Assembly: GCA_017443895.1 (NCBI GenBank)
Contig: JAFSXU010000060.1
Span: forward strand, 84,525-148,524
DNA length: 64,000 bases
Direction: 5' to 3'
Origin: Clostridia bacterium
GTDB taxonomy: Bacteria; Bacillota; Clostridia; UBA1381
Shown: positions 14,923 to 24,488 of the stretch, piece after piece
Position numbering within the stretch: position 1 is the stretch's first letter
How the letters are laid out: each line of letters starts with the position of its first letter
The notes under the pieces: generated by a model
The model's database searches: none
What the model was told of the DNA's origin: nothing
Seen by the model: the letters and a program-made list of their open reading frames with translations, nothing else
Position numbers and translations under genes: made by a program

Positions 14923-16050
14923 ATGGAAGTTAAAACCATAGACAAAGGATATTATGATGTCGTTGTTGTCGGCGGTGGAATAGCAGGTGTTTCGGCGTCT
15001 GTCAGTGCGTCAAGATTGGGCGCAAAGGTGCTTCTTATCGAAAAGCAGATAAATCTCGGGGGACTTGCAACGGGCGGTTTAATAAGCTGGTACGAGCCTC
15101 TTTGTAACGGAAAGGGTGAGCAGATAATCGGCGGTATTGCCGAGGAGCTTATAAAGCTGTCGGTAAAATACAGCTATGATTCATTGCCTAAAGCTTACGG
15201 AGGGACAGATAAAAGTTTTCCTCGCACCGATAGATATGGGGACAGATATGCAACAAAATTCTCGCCCTGTGTATTTTCGCTGGCACTTGATGAATTTGTT
15301 ATATCAAACGGGGTAGATGTATTGTTTGATACTTATGCGACCTATCCCGTTACGGAAAATAACAGCGTAGTCGGAGTAATAGTTGAAAACATTGACGGAA
15401 GATGTCTTTTCCATACGCAAAAAATAATTGATGCAACCGGTAATGCCCTGATAATGCAAAGAGCAGGAGTACCCTGCAGAACCGGCAAGAATTATATGAC
15501 ATACCTTGTCCATTCGATTGATGAGGAGGTTATTAAAGAGTATAATAATGATAAATGCGCATGGAAGCTGCGAAAATGGGAGGCAGTAGGCGCTGATAGG
15601 TTGGGTAAGGGACAACCACAGGGCATGGGTACCTTTGAAAATCCGACTGCCAGTGAAGTAACGGATTTTATAACCGAAGGCAAAAGGCGGATGCTTGAAA
15701 AACTAAAAGCAAGGGACAGATACAGCTATGAGGTTATGAGTATTCCGACAATACCGCAGCTTAGAACTATACGCCAAATTGTAGGCGATGCGGACTTTAA
15801 CGGCATAACCGATGAAACATATACCGACTCCATAGGCAAGGTATCGGATTTCCGTGCAGGCAAAGAAGGAAGTGTATATCAGATACCAAAGGGCGCGTTG
15901 TATAATTCACAGTTTAAGGGCTTGTATGCAGCAGGCAGAATTATATCCGCACCCACGCATGACGGCTGGGAGGTATCGAGGGTAATTCCCGTATGCGCAT
16001 TCACAGGCGAGACGGCAGGCAAGCTTGCGGTTTTGGGTGCAAATAATTAA
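14923..16050 (+). CDS. FAD-dependent oxidoreductase (FAD_oxidored family)
   Basis: 375 residues. The N-terminal dinucleotide fold is clear (VVVVGGGIAGVSASVSASR, then an acidic end at VLLIEK, residues 13-41), followed by LGGLATGGLISWYEP, typical of the FAD_oxidored group that often accompanies glycoside hydrolases in Bacillota and Planctomycetes. The C-terminal FAD-contact region is ALYNSQFKGLYAAGRIISA. No signal peptide. A sugar dehydrogenase, or a partner supplying the 3-keto sugar chemistry used by GH4-type enzymes, is plausible beside the GH4 gene 15 bp downstream. The substrate is unknown. Confidence 0.78.
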   Translation: MEVKTIDKGYYDVVVVGGGIAGVSASVSASRLGAKVLLIEKQINLGGLATGGLISWYEPLCNGKGEQIIGGIAEELIKLSVKYSYDSLPKAYGGTDKSFPRTDRYGDRYATKFSPCVFSLALDEFVISNGVDVLFDTYATYPVTENNSVVGVIVENIDGRCLFHTQKIIDATGNALIMQRAGVPCRTGKNYMTYLVHSIDEEVIKEYNNDKCAWKLRKWEAVGADRLGKGQPQGMGTFENPTASEVTDFITEGKRRMLEKLKARDRYSYEVMSIPTIPQLRTIRQIVGDADFNGITDETYTDSIGKVSDFRAGKEGSVYQIPKGALYNSQFKGLYAAGRIISAPTHDGWEVSRVIPVCAFTGETAGKLAVLGANN

Positions 16051-16065
16051 AGAGGAGTAAAAATA

Positions 16066-17457
16066 ATGAACTACAACGGTAATAAGGCAGAGAATGTAAA
16101 AATTGCATACATAGGTGGCGGCTCAAGAGGTTGGGCATGGGGACTTATGTCAGACCTTGCAAAAGCGGAGGATATGTCTGGTAAAGTGTATCTGTATGAT
16201 ATAGATTTTGAGGCGGCAAAGCATAACGAAATTATCGGTAACAGAATAAAGGATATTCCCGAATGTAAATCGGCGTGGGAGTACAGGGCGGTAAGAACAA
16301 TAGGCGAGGCATTGGACGGGGCTGATTTTGTTGTCATATCAATTTTACCGGGTACATTTGACGAAATGGAAAGCGATGTTCATACTCCTGAAAAATACGG
16401 TATATACCAGTCCGTCGGAGATACATCGGGTCCTGGCGGAATAATAAGAGCATTAAGAACTATCCCGATGATGGAGGAAATTGCGCTTGCGGTTAAAGAG
16501 CATTGCCCAGATGCGTGGGTTATAAATTATACAAACCCGATGACAGTTTGTGTTAAAGCCCTGTACACGGCATTCCCGAAAATCAAGGCGTTTGGATGCT
16601 GTCATGAGGTGTTTGGCACTCAGAAGGTGCTTTTAACGGCGCTAAAGGATATATGCGGTATATCTGATGCAAAAAGAGATGATATCAAGGTTAATGTTGT
16701 CGGCGTAAATCATTTTACATGGTTTACAAAGGCGCAGTATAGGGATATTGACCTGTTTGAGGTATATAAAAAGTTTGCCGATAAGTATTCCGATAGTGGG
16801 TATGAGGAGCAGATTGACGATAACTGGATGAATAACTCATTTGTCAGTGCGGAAAGGGTAAAGCTTGATTTGTTTAACAGGTTTGGATATATTGCCGCCG
16901 CAGGCGACAGACATCTGGCCGAATTTTGCCCGGGGCATTGGTATTTAAAATCACCTGAGCAGGTAAAGGAATGGAAATTCGGACTTACGACCGTAGCCTA
17001 CCGTAAAGACGATTTAGTAAAAAGACTTCAAAAAAGCGCAAGGCTCGTATCGGGCGAGGAGCAGTTCAAGATTGAGGAAACAGGCGAAGAAGGCGTAAAC
17101 CAAATGCGTGCATTATTGGGGCTTTGCGACCTTGTTACAAATGTCAATATTCCAAATACGGGACAGATAACAAATCTGCCGATTGGCGCTGTTGTAGAAA
17201 CAAATGCGGTGTTCAGATCTGATACACTTCTTCCCGTTATGTCGGGTGAGGTGCCAAAAGAGATTTATTCATTGGTATCAAGGATTTTGGGCGAGCAGGA
17301 AACCATAGTAGATGCAGGAGTTAACAGAGATCTTAACAAGGCATTTATGGCGTTTACAATGGACCCGCTGGTAAATCTGAGTGTTTGCGATGCAAAAAAG
17401 CTTTTTGATGAAATGGTTTTAAATACGAAAGATTATTTAAACGAATACTTTAATTAA
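16066..17457 (+). CDS. Glycoside hydrolase family 4 (NAD+/Mn2+-dependent glycosidase)
   Basis: 463 residues, normal for GH4. The NAD-binding start is VKIAYIGGGSRGWAWGL; NYTNPM lies near 154-159. The metal ligands are Cys179 and His180 (FGCCHEVFG) and His216 (GVNHFTW). GH4 enzymes cleave alpha or beta glycosides by transient oxidation at C3 followed by elimination, and the family includes alpha-galactosidases, alpha-glucosidases, alpha-glucuronidases and alpha-galacturonidases. The fully kept ligand set suggests activity. As the last gene of the DeoR operon it should release monosaccharides for the isomerase and kinase. Given the uronate-linked locus downstream, a uronidase is worth considering, but this cannot be settled by eye. 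Confidence 0.88.
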   Translation: MNYNGNKAENVKIAYIGGGSRGWAWGLMSDLAKAEDMSGKVYLYDIDFEAAKHNEIIGNRIKDIPECKSAWEYRAVRTIGEALDGADFVVISILPGTFDEMESDVHTPEKYGIYQSVGDTSGPGGIIRALRTIPMMEEIALAVKEHCPDAWVINYTNPMTVCVKALYTAFPKIKAFGCCHEVFGTQKVLLTALKDICGISDAKRDDIKVNVVGVNHFTWFTKAQYRDIDLFEVYKKFADKYSDSGYEEQIDDNWMNNSFVSAERVKLDLFNRFGYIAAAGDRHLAEFCPGHWYLKSPEQVKEWKFGLTTVAYRKDDLVKRLQKSARLVSGEEQFKIEETGEEGVNQMRALLGLCDLVTNVNIPNTGQITNLPIGAVVETNAVFRSDTLLPVMSGEVPKEIYSLVSRILGEQETIVDAGVNRDLNKAFMAFTMDPLVNLSVCDAKKLFDEMVLNTKDYLNEYFN

Positions 17458-17730
17458 ATAATACATGGCATGTGGCAGTTTATCCGCTTGCAAGAGGCTA
17501 TATGTATATTATAATATGCCAAATAAATACAGGCTCTCCCTCTCTCTCCTTGTATATTTTGGACAGGTATATTATTTACTCAATCCACAGACAAAATAAA
17601 TATAAATCAGTTAAATAGGATTGGGGTATACATATAGTCTGTTGCAAACGGGCAAGCTGCCGCAAATTATGTTGTTTGAGCCTTAAAAACATTTATAAAT
17701 TTATATATGTAAAAATGAGCCTTTTGCATA
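17458..17730. other. Intergenic region without a recognisable gene
   Basis: The AT-rich gap after the GH4 gene holds no credible coding frame and no convincing terminator. Two copies of TGAGCCTT (17677-17684 and 17716-17723) lie 39 bp apart just upstream of the promoter candidate at 17731 and could be regulator sites, but eight-base repeats are weak evidence. Confidence 0.4.
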
Positions 17731-17758
17731 TTGACATGTTTATAAATTATGATAAGAT
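17731..17758 (+). promoter_or_regulatory. Candidate promoter for the SGNH-HAD pair
   Basis: A perfect TTGACA (17731-17736) is followed after 16 nt by TAAGAT (17753-17758). The -10 box is imperfect. It lies about 50 nt before the SGNH start codon, which suits a promoter for 17806-19452. Confidence 0.45.
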
Positions 17759-17805
17759 TGTAATGTAGGATGAAGCTATAGGTATGTAGCGGAAAGGATA
17801 AGCAT

Positions 17806-18435
17806 ATGAGAATATTATTTCAAGGTGACTCTGTTACAGACTGTGACAGACGAAGAGATGACGAAAAAAATATGGGAGGCGGCTATCCCTTGCTTGTAAA
17901 GAGTGAGCTGGGATTTGATTTCCCCGGCAAGTATGAATTTTATAACAAAGGCATAGGCGGAAACAGAGTTGTTGATGTTTATGCAAGGATAAAAAATGAT
18001 ATTCTGTATCTTAAACCCGATGTGATGAGCATTTTAGTAGGCGTCAATGATGTATGGCACCAGTTACATCCGATACCAAACGGTATAGCTGCCGACAAAT
18101 ATTTTAAAATATATTGTATGCTTATAGAAGAAGTTAAACAAGCTCTTCCCGATATTAAGATTATGATAATGGAGCCGTTTGCGCTCAATTGCCAAAGCAG
18201 AAAAGATGATTGGGATTATTTTTCAAAAGAGGTTCCCAAACGGGCACAAATGGCAAAAAAAGTGGCAGAAAAATACGGCTTGATGTATATAGAGCTTCAA
18301 AGTAAGTTTGACGAAGCCGTAAAAATGTGTCCGAGCGAGTATTGGCTTGCTGACGGTGTTCATCCCACACCCATGGGCCACGAGCTTATTAAGCGTCAAT
18401 GGATAGAGGCTTTTTGGCAATTAGTGAAAGACTGA
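17806..18435 (+). CDS. Cytoplasmic SGNH/GDSL-type esterase
   Basis: 209 residues with all four SGNH blocks: GDSV (Ser9), the Gly of NKGIGGN (N53), GVND (N81), and DGVHPT (Asp183, His186). These enzymes remove acetyl or acyl groups from carbohydrates. There is no signal peptide, so it would act on imported oligosaccharides, complementing the exported SASA-type esterases encoded downstream. It has its own upstream gap with a promoter candidate and is followed after 90 bp by a HAD phosphatase gene. A lipase or arylesterase role is less likely in this setting. Confidence 0.85.
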   Translation: MRILFQGDSVTDCDRRRDDEKNMGGGYPLLVKSELGFDFPGKYEFYNKGIGGNRVVDVYARIKNDILYLKPDVMSILVGVNDVWHQLHPIPNGIAADKYFKIYCMLIEEVKQALPDIKIMIMEPFALNCQSRKDDWDYFSKEVPKRAQMAKKVAEKYGLMYIELQSKFDEAVKMCPSEYWLADGVHPTPMGHELIKRQWIEAFWQLVKD

Positions 18436-18525
18436 TACTGTTCATTATCGGCTTAGAAAGCTTTATATCGGCAAGGTACAAAGTATTAAAGTGAAATTTT
18501 ATAAGAGTAGTGGGGCTAATTTAAA

Positions 18526-19452
18526 ATGACGGAAATTAAAAAGAGTGATTTTTTTGAGAGTGGAAAAGACGGAGTAAAAAAAATTTTAACTCCCGATGAC
18601 AAAAAGATAGACATAATTGAATTTGATGATAAACAGCTTTGCTATGTCAAGAGCTCGCTTGGCTATCCTGCGATATACCCGATGTATGAGACTCATTTTG
18701 AGCCTAAGGCGGAGGCAATCCTGATGGACTTGGACGGTACATCGGTACATTCGGAGAGCTTTTGGATGTGGGTAATAGAGCAGACAACGGCAAGACTTTT
18801 AGGCAATCCAAGATTTAAAAGAGAAGCGGAGGACGAGCCGTTTATATCCGGGCACAGTGTTTCGGAGCATTTACAGTACATGATAGACAAGTATGCAAAG
18901 GGTGAGAGCCTTGAAAAGGCGAGGGAGTATTACTTTGATATTGTAAATTATGAGCTTGACGAGATAATGAAAGGCCGTGGCAAGCAGGATGCATTCACTC
19001 CTGCGCCAAACCTGAAGGAGTTTTTAACGACTGTAAAAAGCGAGGGAATAAAGATAGGTCTTGTAACATCGGGACTTTATGAAAAAGCAATGCCTGAGAT
19101 AATCTCGGCATTCCGTCAGCTTGATATGGGTAATCCTGTTGACTTTTATGATTCAATCATAACAGCAGGGCAGGCATTGAGACAGGGGCAAACGGGTACC
19201 CTTGGCGAGCTTGCTCCAAAACCGCATCCGTGGCTGTATGCCGAAACAGCAAGGGTAGGGCTTGGTATTCCGTTTGAGAGACGGCATAAGGTTTTAGGTG
19301 TTGAGGATAGCTCGGCAGGAGTTGTGTCAATAAAGCTTGCAGGCTTTTCGTGCTGCGGTATATCGGGCGGAAACATTGATGGCGCAGGCATCGGCGAGCT
19401 TTGCGACTACAGGGTAACCGACTTGTTAGACATACTGGATATAATAATATGA
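18526..19452 (+). CDS. HAD-superfamily phosphatase / beta-phosphoglucomutase-like protein
   Basis: 308 residues. The HAD core begins only after a roughly 60-residue N-terminal extension: motif I LMDLDGT (D68, D70), motif II LVTSG near 176-180, motif III lysine in KPHPWLY, and motif IV GVEDSSAGV. The cap-1 helical insertion between motifs I and II matches phosphoglucomutase/phosphatase relatives. The N-terminal extension, with CYVKSSLGYPAIYPMYE, has no function I recognise. Likely a sugar-phosphate phosphatase or mutase. A hairpin terminator candidate follows at 19488. Confidence 0.78.
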   Translation: MTEIKKSDFFESGKDGVKKILTPDDKKIDIIEFDDKQLCYVKSSLGYPAIYPMYETHFEPKAEAILMDLDGTSVHSESFWMWVIEQTTARLLGNPRFKREAEDEPFISGHSVSEHLQYMIDKYAKGESLEKAREYYFDIVNYELDEIMKGRGKQDAFTPAPNLKEFLTTVKSEGIKIGLVTSGLYEKAMPEIISAFRQLDMGNPVDFYDSIITAGQALRQGQTGTLGELAPKPHPWLYAETARVGLGIPFERRHKVLGVEDSSAGVVSIKLAGFSCCGISGGNIDGAGIGELCDYRVTDLLDILDIII

Positions 19453-19487
19453 TGATAGGTTAGTATTTTTTATAATATAGAATTTAC

Positions 19488-19518
19488 ATGGCGTACTGCA
19501 ATCAAAGCAGTATGCCAT
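19488..19518 (+). terminator. Hairpin after the HAD gene, candidate terminator
   Basis: ATGGCGTACTGC and GCAGTATGCCAT form a 12-bp stem (one G-U pair) around a 7-nt loop. The downstream T-run is interrupted, so termination may be partial. Confidence 0.5.
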
Positions 19519-19590
19519 TTGAATTATGTTTTATAGTATTTTGCAATAAATACGCGTAAGGAGCGTATCAAGGGTGAGGATATATTGAAA

Positions 19591-19625
19591 GGCTACATAG
19601 TAGAAATTCTACATGTAGCTTTTTT
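19591..19625 (+). terminator. Terminator-shaped hairpin overlapping promoter element A
   Basis: GCTACAT (19592-19598) pairs with ATGTAGC (19613-19619), enclosing a GTAGAA/TTCTAC inner stem, and six T residues follow. Its right arm is also the first part of the conserved promoter block described for 19613-19658. Confidence 0.6.
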
Positions 19626-19658
19626 ACGATTTACAATATAGTAAAACTGCGGTAAAAT
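19613..19658 (+). promoter_or_regulatory. Regulon promoter A (copy 1 of a three-copy promoter element)
   Basis: Contains -35 TTTACA (19630-19635) and -10 TAAAAT (19653-19658) with 17 nt between. Upstream and into the spacer it shares with the copies at 24365 and 57183 the blocks ATGTAG, TTTTT and ACGATTTACAATATA in fixed spacing. It drives the 1486-residue secreted esterase gene. Conservation well beyond the -35 and -10 boxes implies a bound regulator or special promoter recognition. Confidence 0.75.
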
Positions 19659-19732
19659 ATGCTTAAACAGGAACGGATTTCTGTGAAAAATGTAATCATA
19701 AATATATTTTCGGTACTAAAGGGGGTTTACTT

Positions 19733-22700
19733 ATGAAAAAAATCACATCAGTTGTGCTGGTATTTATTATGGCGCTTGTTCAGGCAGGTATTGTGCCCGT
19801 CTATGCCGCAACAGCTGCAACGGTTTTTAGCTGGGATTTTAGCAGCGCAGAATTGCCGAACACAAACTGCAAGCTGGTGGAGAACAACGCCGTAGTGTCA
19901 ACGATTGCGTATTCGACGGGTGTATACGGAAAAGATGAATCCGATGCCTGTGTGGGAGTCGGTGCCTATGCAAAGAACAGTTATTTTGACTTTGCGCAGG
20001 TAGGAGGCAAAAGTATCCTCTATACTGCCGACGGGTACGGTGCAGGGAGCGTGGTTTTGTGTTCTGTAGATTTTGCTTTTGAAAACGAGGGCAAAGTACC
20101 GATTTTGCAAATAACGGGAACAAGAAATACAGGCTCAAACATTACAAATCTATATGCCGATGCTGCAAATTTGAATGTTGCATTGTCAAATGTACCTGAG
20201 CTTGACGCAAAAAAGTGGCATAATCTGCAAGTGGCAATTAAGATAAATTCTGCAGACAGGACAGTCGCAAGTGATGTAAAAATATGGATAGACAATACCC
20301 AGGTGGGAAGCGGTACGGTAATGCCGAATAACACCATTGGGCATATGTTTACTATGCTAAGGCTTACAAATCCAAGCAAGGACGGAAAAAATACCATGTA
20401 TCTTGACAATGCCAAGGCAGATATATACCGTCCGGGTACTTCACCGCAATTTGACGAGCAGGGCGATGATAACAATGACGACGGTGTAATAAAATTTGAC
20501 TCACCGTATGAGCTTGTTACGAGCAATAAGGCAACCTTTGCATATCAAAGCGGAATTTACGGAAAAGAAGCGGATGATACCGTATTGCAGGTAACAGGAA
20601 CAAGCGGATCGGGCTCATTACTTCAAATTCAGGATATTACAAATCTTGTGAGTGTCGGAGTGGGGAAGAAAGTCGAATTTTCTTTTGATGTTGCATTATC
20701 GGATATTATAGGTGCCAATGATTTCTTTATAACGCTTATGCTATCGCCGTCAAACGGTGCAACAAACAGCTTCAGAGACAGTGACAATACCGTGCAGAAT
20801 TATGGCCTGAATTTTACAGACGGCAATGTGGAGTTTTACGGAAAAACAAGTAATCATACGATGGATAGCAAAAAATGGCATAACTGCAAAATTGTATATG
20901 ATATAACCGCTGCAAGGAATGTTAAGGCTACCCTTTATATAGACGGTGAAAAGGTCAGAGCCGAGGTTTTGTCTACCCCGTATGATATAAATAAGGTAAG
21001 GTATGCACGCTTTACCACAATTACGGGAAATACCGCATATCTTGACAATATAGATATTGTAATCGGAGAATCTGAAAAGGTATATGAGGAGGCGGTGTCA
21101 GAGGACTTTAATTCATCCGTTATGCAGAATGAGTTTAAAGCCCTTAATTGCACGCCCGAATATGTTGGGGGAGCGTTTGGCAAGGGCAGTGATGATATAA
21201 GCCTAAAAATCAATGAGGGCTATCTTGATTTTGCGCCTGCACATGATATTCACGCAAATGACACTGTGGAATATTCCTTTGAGTTTGCTACTGATAATAT
21301 CGGTCACGGAGCGGTAGAAAAGAAATTCGGACCGATGAATATTTATAACGGTATAGCCGTGCAGAATGGCAGAATGATATTTTTTGACCTTGACAAGGGT
21401 GTAACTATCGAGGAGAAAAAGTGGTACAGGGTAACGCTTGAAATGAAGATTTCCGATGACGGAGGCATCGCTGATATTACGGCATATGTAAACGGTCAGG
21501 CGATAAGCCTTGGCGAAATTGCATTGGCAGCGGCAGGAAATTCCATCGGCGGACTTCGTTTTGAGCCTGTGGATGGGGATAATCTCTACATAGATAATAT
21601 ATATTTTAATGTATCCCAAGACGGCGGACTTGCTACTGCTTTGGAAATCCCCAACATAGACGCACTTGACATACAGGGCGCAAAGATTATTGACAATGAG
21701 GATAAGGTGATTGATATTACGGGACAGCCTGAGCTTACCGTAGGTGATTTTGTTTCTCATGCAGACAATGCAGTTATATTAAGATATGACGGGACAGGTG
21801 CCCAAGACTCGGATTTACTTGCCGGCTGCAGGGTATATTCGCTTGGGCAGGGCATTTACTATACAAAATACAGTATCCGAAACAGGGCCGAGAACTATTA
21901 TGACCTTGATAGCTTTGATGGCAGGGAGGATATAATTAAAAACCTTAATACCGAGTATAGCACGGTTAGCACTCAGACAAGCGAAGAATACGGAAATTCG
22001 CTGGCAATAATCGGAAAAAGCAGTGACAGCAATGTAATTACCGCATCAAAGAGCTATTTGCCTATGGCAGAATTTAATTTTGTACATAGCGGCGCGAATG
22101 TGTTTACAATAGAGTATATGATGAAGGTTACGGGTAATAATGCAGATTACTCTCTCCAGCTTCGTGACAGTGAAACAAAGAGCAGTTATTTGCCTGTTAC
22201 ATTCAATGCCGACGGAGGAATATCAACACATGATGAAGCTCTGCAAACGGAGGGCAATTGGCAAAAAGACCGTTGGATAGGCGTTACGGTTACGGCATAT
22301 CCTAAGGCGCATTTGTATGATTTGTATATTGACGGTGAATTTATAGGCTGCGGAACAGGCAGTAACCTCTCAGACCTTAACCAAGTGCGAATTATTCAAA
22401 ACTACAGCCAGGGAAAAGAAGTATCCGATGTATTGCAAATAGACAATGTGAGGATTTATGCAGGTGTACCTGAGCTTTACGGCATAGAATACTATAAAGA
22501 CGGTGAAAAGACAGACAGTATTGATAATGCCGATGCTGTTTGTGTAGAGGTAAATAAGCAAAGACAGGCGGTTGCGGTTTTATCCCAATATGATGATAAT
22601 AACCGACTTTTATCAATAGCTGTAGGAAAGAATGTAAGACTTGACAATATTAAAGACGCAAATTCACTAAAGCTGTTTTTGTGGAACGATTTATCCAAAA

Positions 22701-24193
22701 TGCAGCCACTTGACGGAGTAAAAGTCCTAAAACCGCAAAAGGATATGGTGATGGCAGCGGATGCAAAGGTTTCGGGCGCAATCGGAGACGATATGGTAAT
22801 CCAGCGTAACGAGCCGATTTCTGTTTGGGGAACAACCGAGTCGCCAGACGGAACATATGTTGAGGTAAGCCTTGACGGTAAACGGGCATACGGTGTCGCA
22901 AGCGGCGGAAAATGGGAGGCAATATTGCCTGCCATGGAGGCTGATAATGAGGCTAAAACTTTGACGGTTACCACAATGTCCGGCACGGAGGAGTTTAGCA
23001 ATATCCTTATCGGTGATGTGTATATGGTCGGCGGACAGTCAAATGCATTTTTGCAGATGTACCGTACCTCGGATTATGAAGAATACCTTGCAAAAGCGTC
23101 GGAGAATGACAATATCCGGTTTTTCTATCAGCGCGCAGGTTCAAATATGACAAGCTACTATGCCGATACGGCATTTTCCGATACAAAACGGGATAATCCT
23201 TATCCTACAAATTATTGGCAGGTTGCCGATGAAAATACTTTAAGTGATGTAAGTGCATTGGGATATTATACGGCGACAACTTTGCGTGAAGAGGGTGTTG
23301 ATGTGCCGATAGGTATTATCTCCGTGGCGCATAACGGAACTGCCATGAATCAGCTTATTCCGAGTGAGGTGGCAGAAGAAAACGGTATTTTGGGCGCAAA
23401 AAGCTATAACGCATTGGCGGCGCCGTTTGAGAAAAGCAGGCTTTGTGCCCTGCTTTGGTATCACGGAGAAAGCGACTCTTCAAGTACTGTAACTACCGAC
23501 AGATATGAAAAGCTCCTTTCAGAGTATATCGACTATGCAAGAAGTGTACGAAATCAGCCCGATATAAAGGTGTATTCCGTGCAGCTATCCTCGCACGGAC
23601 CTACGGGCATAACAAACGCCAATGTGCCAATGATGAGATCTGTTCAGTTTGATTACAGCAAGAATATTGACGGACTCTACCTTATTCCGTCATTGGATAA
23701 GGGAACGAGGTTAGGCGACTCTGATGAATCACATCCTCCGTATAAGCGTGAGCTTGGTAAAAGAATAGCAGGTCTTCTTCAGGCTACGGTTTACGGCAAA
23801 AAGGAGCTTTCGGAGGTATCGGCACCTGTGCCCAAGAGCTTTGCTTATGATGATACAGGCGTTACAATTACATTTGACTGCGTGGCAGACACTCTTATGC
23901 TGTCAAACGGCACAAAGCCTGTAGGCTTTGAATTAACCAAAGACGGTGTTGCTTATCAGGCATCGGCAACGCTTATAGACAGCAATACAATTCGTATAGA
24001 GTGTAGCGCCATTACAAAGCCTGACGGTGTGCGGTATGCATTTTATAAATCTGCGCCTCCCTCACTTGCAAATATTGTAAATTCAAACGGCCTGCCTTGC
24101 CCTGCATTTGTAGATGCAAATAAGGCGTCAGGCACAACTAATGCAGATATAAGAAAAATCCCTGCATTGAGCGAGGGTGTTGTCGAGCCGTAA
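19733..24193 (+). CDS. Giant secreted multi-module acetylesterase (SASA / sialate O-acetylesterase-like)
   Basis: 1486 residues. The signal peptide ends near residue 25 (PVYA). Then come several beta-sandwich modules of LamG/concanavalin-A style, about 28-235, 250-440, 445-630 and 700-930. Each ends in a pattern like NTMYLDNAKADIY or TAYLDNIDIVI. The C-terminal third is a SASA-type SGNH esterase: GGQSNAF with Ser1103, WYHGESDS at 1242-1249, and SHPPYKREL with His1334. It should deacetylate an extracellular polysaccharide. No SLH repeat or LPxTG is visible, so the protein is probably released. It has its own copy of the regulon promoter and a strong terminator, so it forms a single-gene unit. 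The paralogue at 48817 has the same order of modules plus a Thr-Pro linker. Confidence 0.85.
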   Translation: MKKITSVVLVFIMALVQAGIVPVYAATAATVFSWDFSSAELPNTNCKLVENNAVVSTIAYSTGVYGKDESDACVGVGAYAKNSYFDFAQVGGKSILYTADGYGAGSVVLCSVDFAFENEGKVPILQITGTRNTGSNITNLYADAANLNVALSNVPELDAKKWHNLQVAIKINSADRTVASDVKIWIDNTQVGSGTVMPNNTIGHMFTMLRLTNPSKDGKNTMYLDNAKADIYRPGTSPQFDEQGDDNNDDGVIKFDSPYELVTSNKATFAYQSGIYGKEADDTVLQVTGTSGSGSLLQIQDITNLVSVGVGKKVEFSFDVALSDIIGANDFFITLMLSPSNGATNSFRDSDNTVQNYGLNFTDGNVEFYGKTSNHTMDSKKWHNCKIVYDITAARNVKATLYIDGEKVRAEVLSTPYDINKVRYARFTTITGNTAYLDNIDIVIGESEKVYEEAVSEDFNSSVMQNEFKALNCTPEYVGGAFGKGSDDISLKINEGYLDFAPAHDIHANDTVEYSFEFATDNIGHGAVEKKFGPMNIYNGIAVQNGRMIFFDLDKGVTIEEKKWYRVTLEMKISDDGGIADITAYVNGQAISLGEIALAAAGNSIGGLRFEPVDGDNLYIDNIYFNVSQDGGLATALEIPNIDALDIQGAKIIDNEDKVIDITGQPELTVGDFVSHADNAVILRYDGTGAQDSDLLAGCRVYSLGQGIYYTKYSIRNRAENYYDLDSFDGREDIIKNLNTEYSTVSTQTSEEYGNSLAIIGKSSDSNVITASKSYLPMAEFNFVHSGANVFTIEYMMKVTGNNADYSLQLRDSETKSSYLPVTFNADGGISTHDEALQTEGNWQKDRWIGVTVTAYPKAHLYDLYIDGEFIGCGTGSNLSDLNQVRIIQNYSQGKEVSDVLQIDNVRIYAGVPELYGIEYYKDGEKTDSIDNADAVCVEVNKQRQAVAVLSQYDDNNRLLSIAVGKNVRLDNIKDANSLKLFLWNDLSKMQPLDGVKVLKPQKDMVMAADAKVSGAIGDDMVIQRNEPISVWGTTESPDGTYVEVSLDGKRAYGVASGGKWEAILPAMEADNEAKTLTVTTMSGTEEFSNILIGDVYMVGGQSNAFLQMYRTSDYEEYLAKASENDNIRFFYQRAGSNMTSYYADTAFSDTKRDNPYPTNYWQVADENTLSDVSALGYYTATTLREEGVDVPIGIISVAHNGTAMNQLIPSEVAEENGILGAKSYNALAAPFEKSRLCALLWYHGESDSSSTVTTDRYEKLLSEYIDYARSVRNQPDIKVYSVQLSSHGPTGITNANVPMMRSVQFDYSKNIDGLYLIPSLDKGTRLGDSDESHPPYKRELGKRIAGLLQATVYGKKELSEVSAPVPKSFAYDDTGVTITFDCVADTLMLSNGTKPVGFELTKDGVAYQASATLIDSNTIRIECSAITKPDGVRYAFYKSAPPSLANIVNSNGLPCPAFVDANKASGTTNADIRKIPALSEGVVEP

Positions 24194-24236
24194 GCATGAC
24201 ATAACAAGGTTTAAATTTTTAATAAAGGTATCATAG

Positions 24237-24281
24237 TACCGCCTGTTGGTAAAAACAGTTGCCGACAGGCGGTATTTGTTT
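24237..24281 (+). terminator. Rho-independent terminator after the first giant esterase
   Basis: TACCGCCTGT and ACAGGCGGTA make a GC-rich stem of about 10 bp, with a secondary CAGTTG loop region, followed by TTTGTTT. It separates the esterase unit from the ABC importer operon. Confidence 0.8.
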
Positions 24282-24364
24282 AAGGCGGTAATCAAAAATA
24301 TGGCGTTCTTATGCGGTAAACAGCGTATAAATATGTGAAATCGTAAAAAATGAACAAACCTTTA

Positions 24365-24410
24365 ATGTAGCTTTTTGACGATTTACAATATAGTGAAATT
24401 GCGATAAAAT
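24365..24410 (+). promoter_or_regulatory. Regulon promoter B (copy 2 of the three-copy element)
   Basis: -35 TTTACA (24382-24387), 17-nt spacer, -10 TAAAAT (24405-24410). The same ATGTAG - TTTTT - ACGATTTACAATATA arrangement as copies A and C is present. Here no partner arm lies upstream to form the terminator-type hairpin seen at A and C, so the conserved bases must matter as DNA and not only as a terminator. An AAATCGT...ACGATTT inverted pair (24339-24386 region) is special to this copy. Confidence 0.75.
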
Positions 24411-24488
24411 ATAATTGTAAAACGGTGCTTTTTTGTGAAAAACATAAAAAGCGTAAGAAATATAATTCTTAATGAAGGGATGGAAAAA

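Noticed and set aside
5790..17457. Sulfoquinovose (sulfoglycolytic transaldolase) operon
   Set aside because: The isomerase and FSA-type aldolase are suggestive, but no GH31 sulfoquinovosidase and no sulfolactaldehyde reductase or dehydrogenase is present.
17461..17730. Possible terminator or small RNA in the gap after GH4
   Set aside because: Only short imperfect stems without a T-run were found; nothing supports a defined RNA gene.
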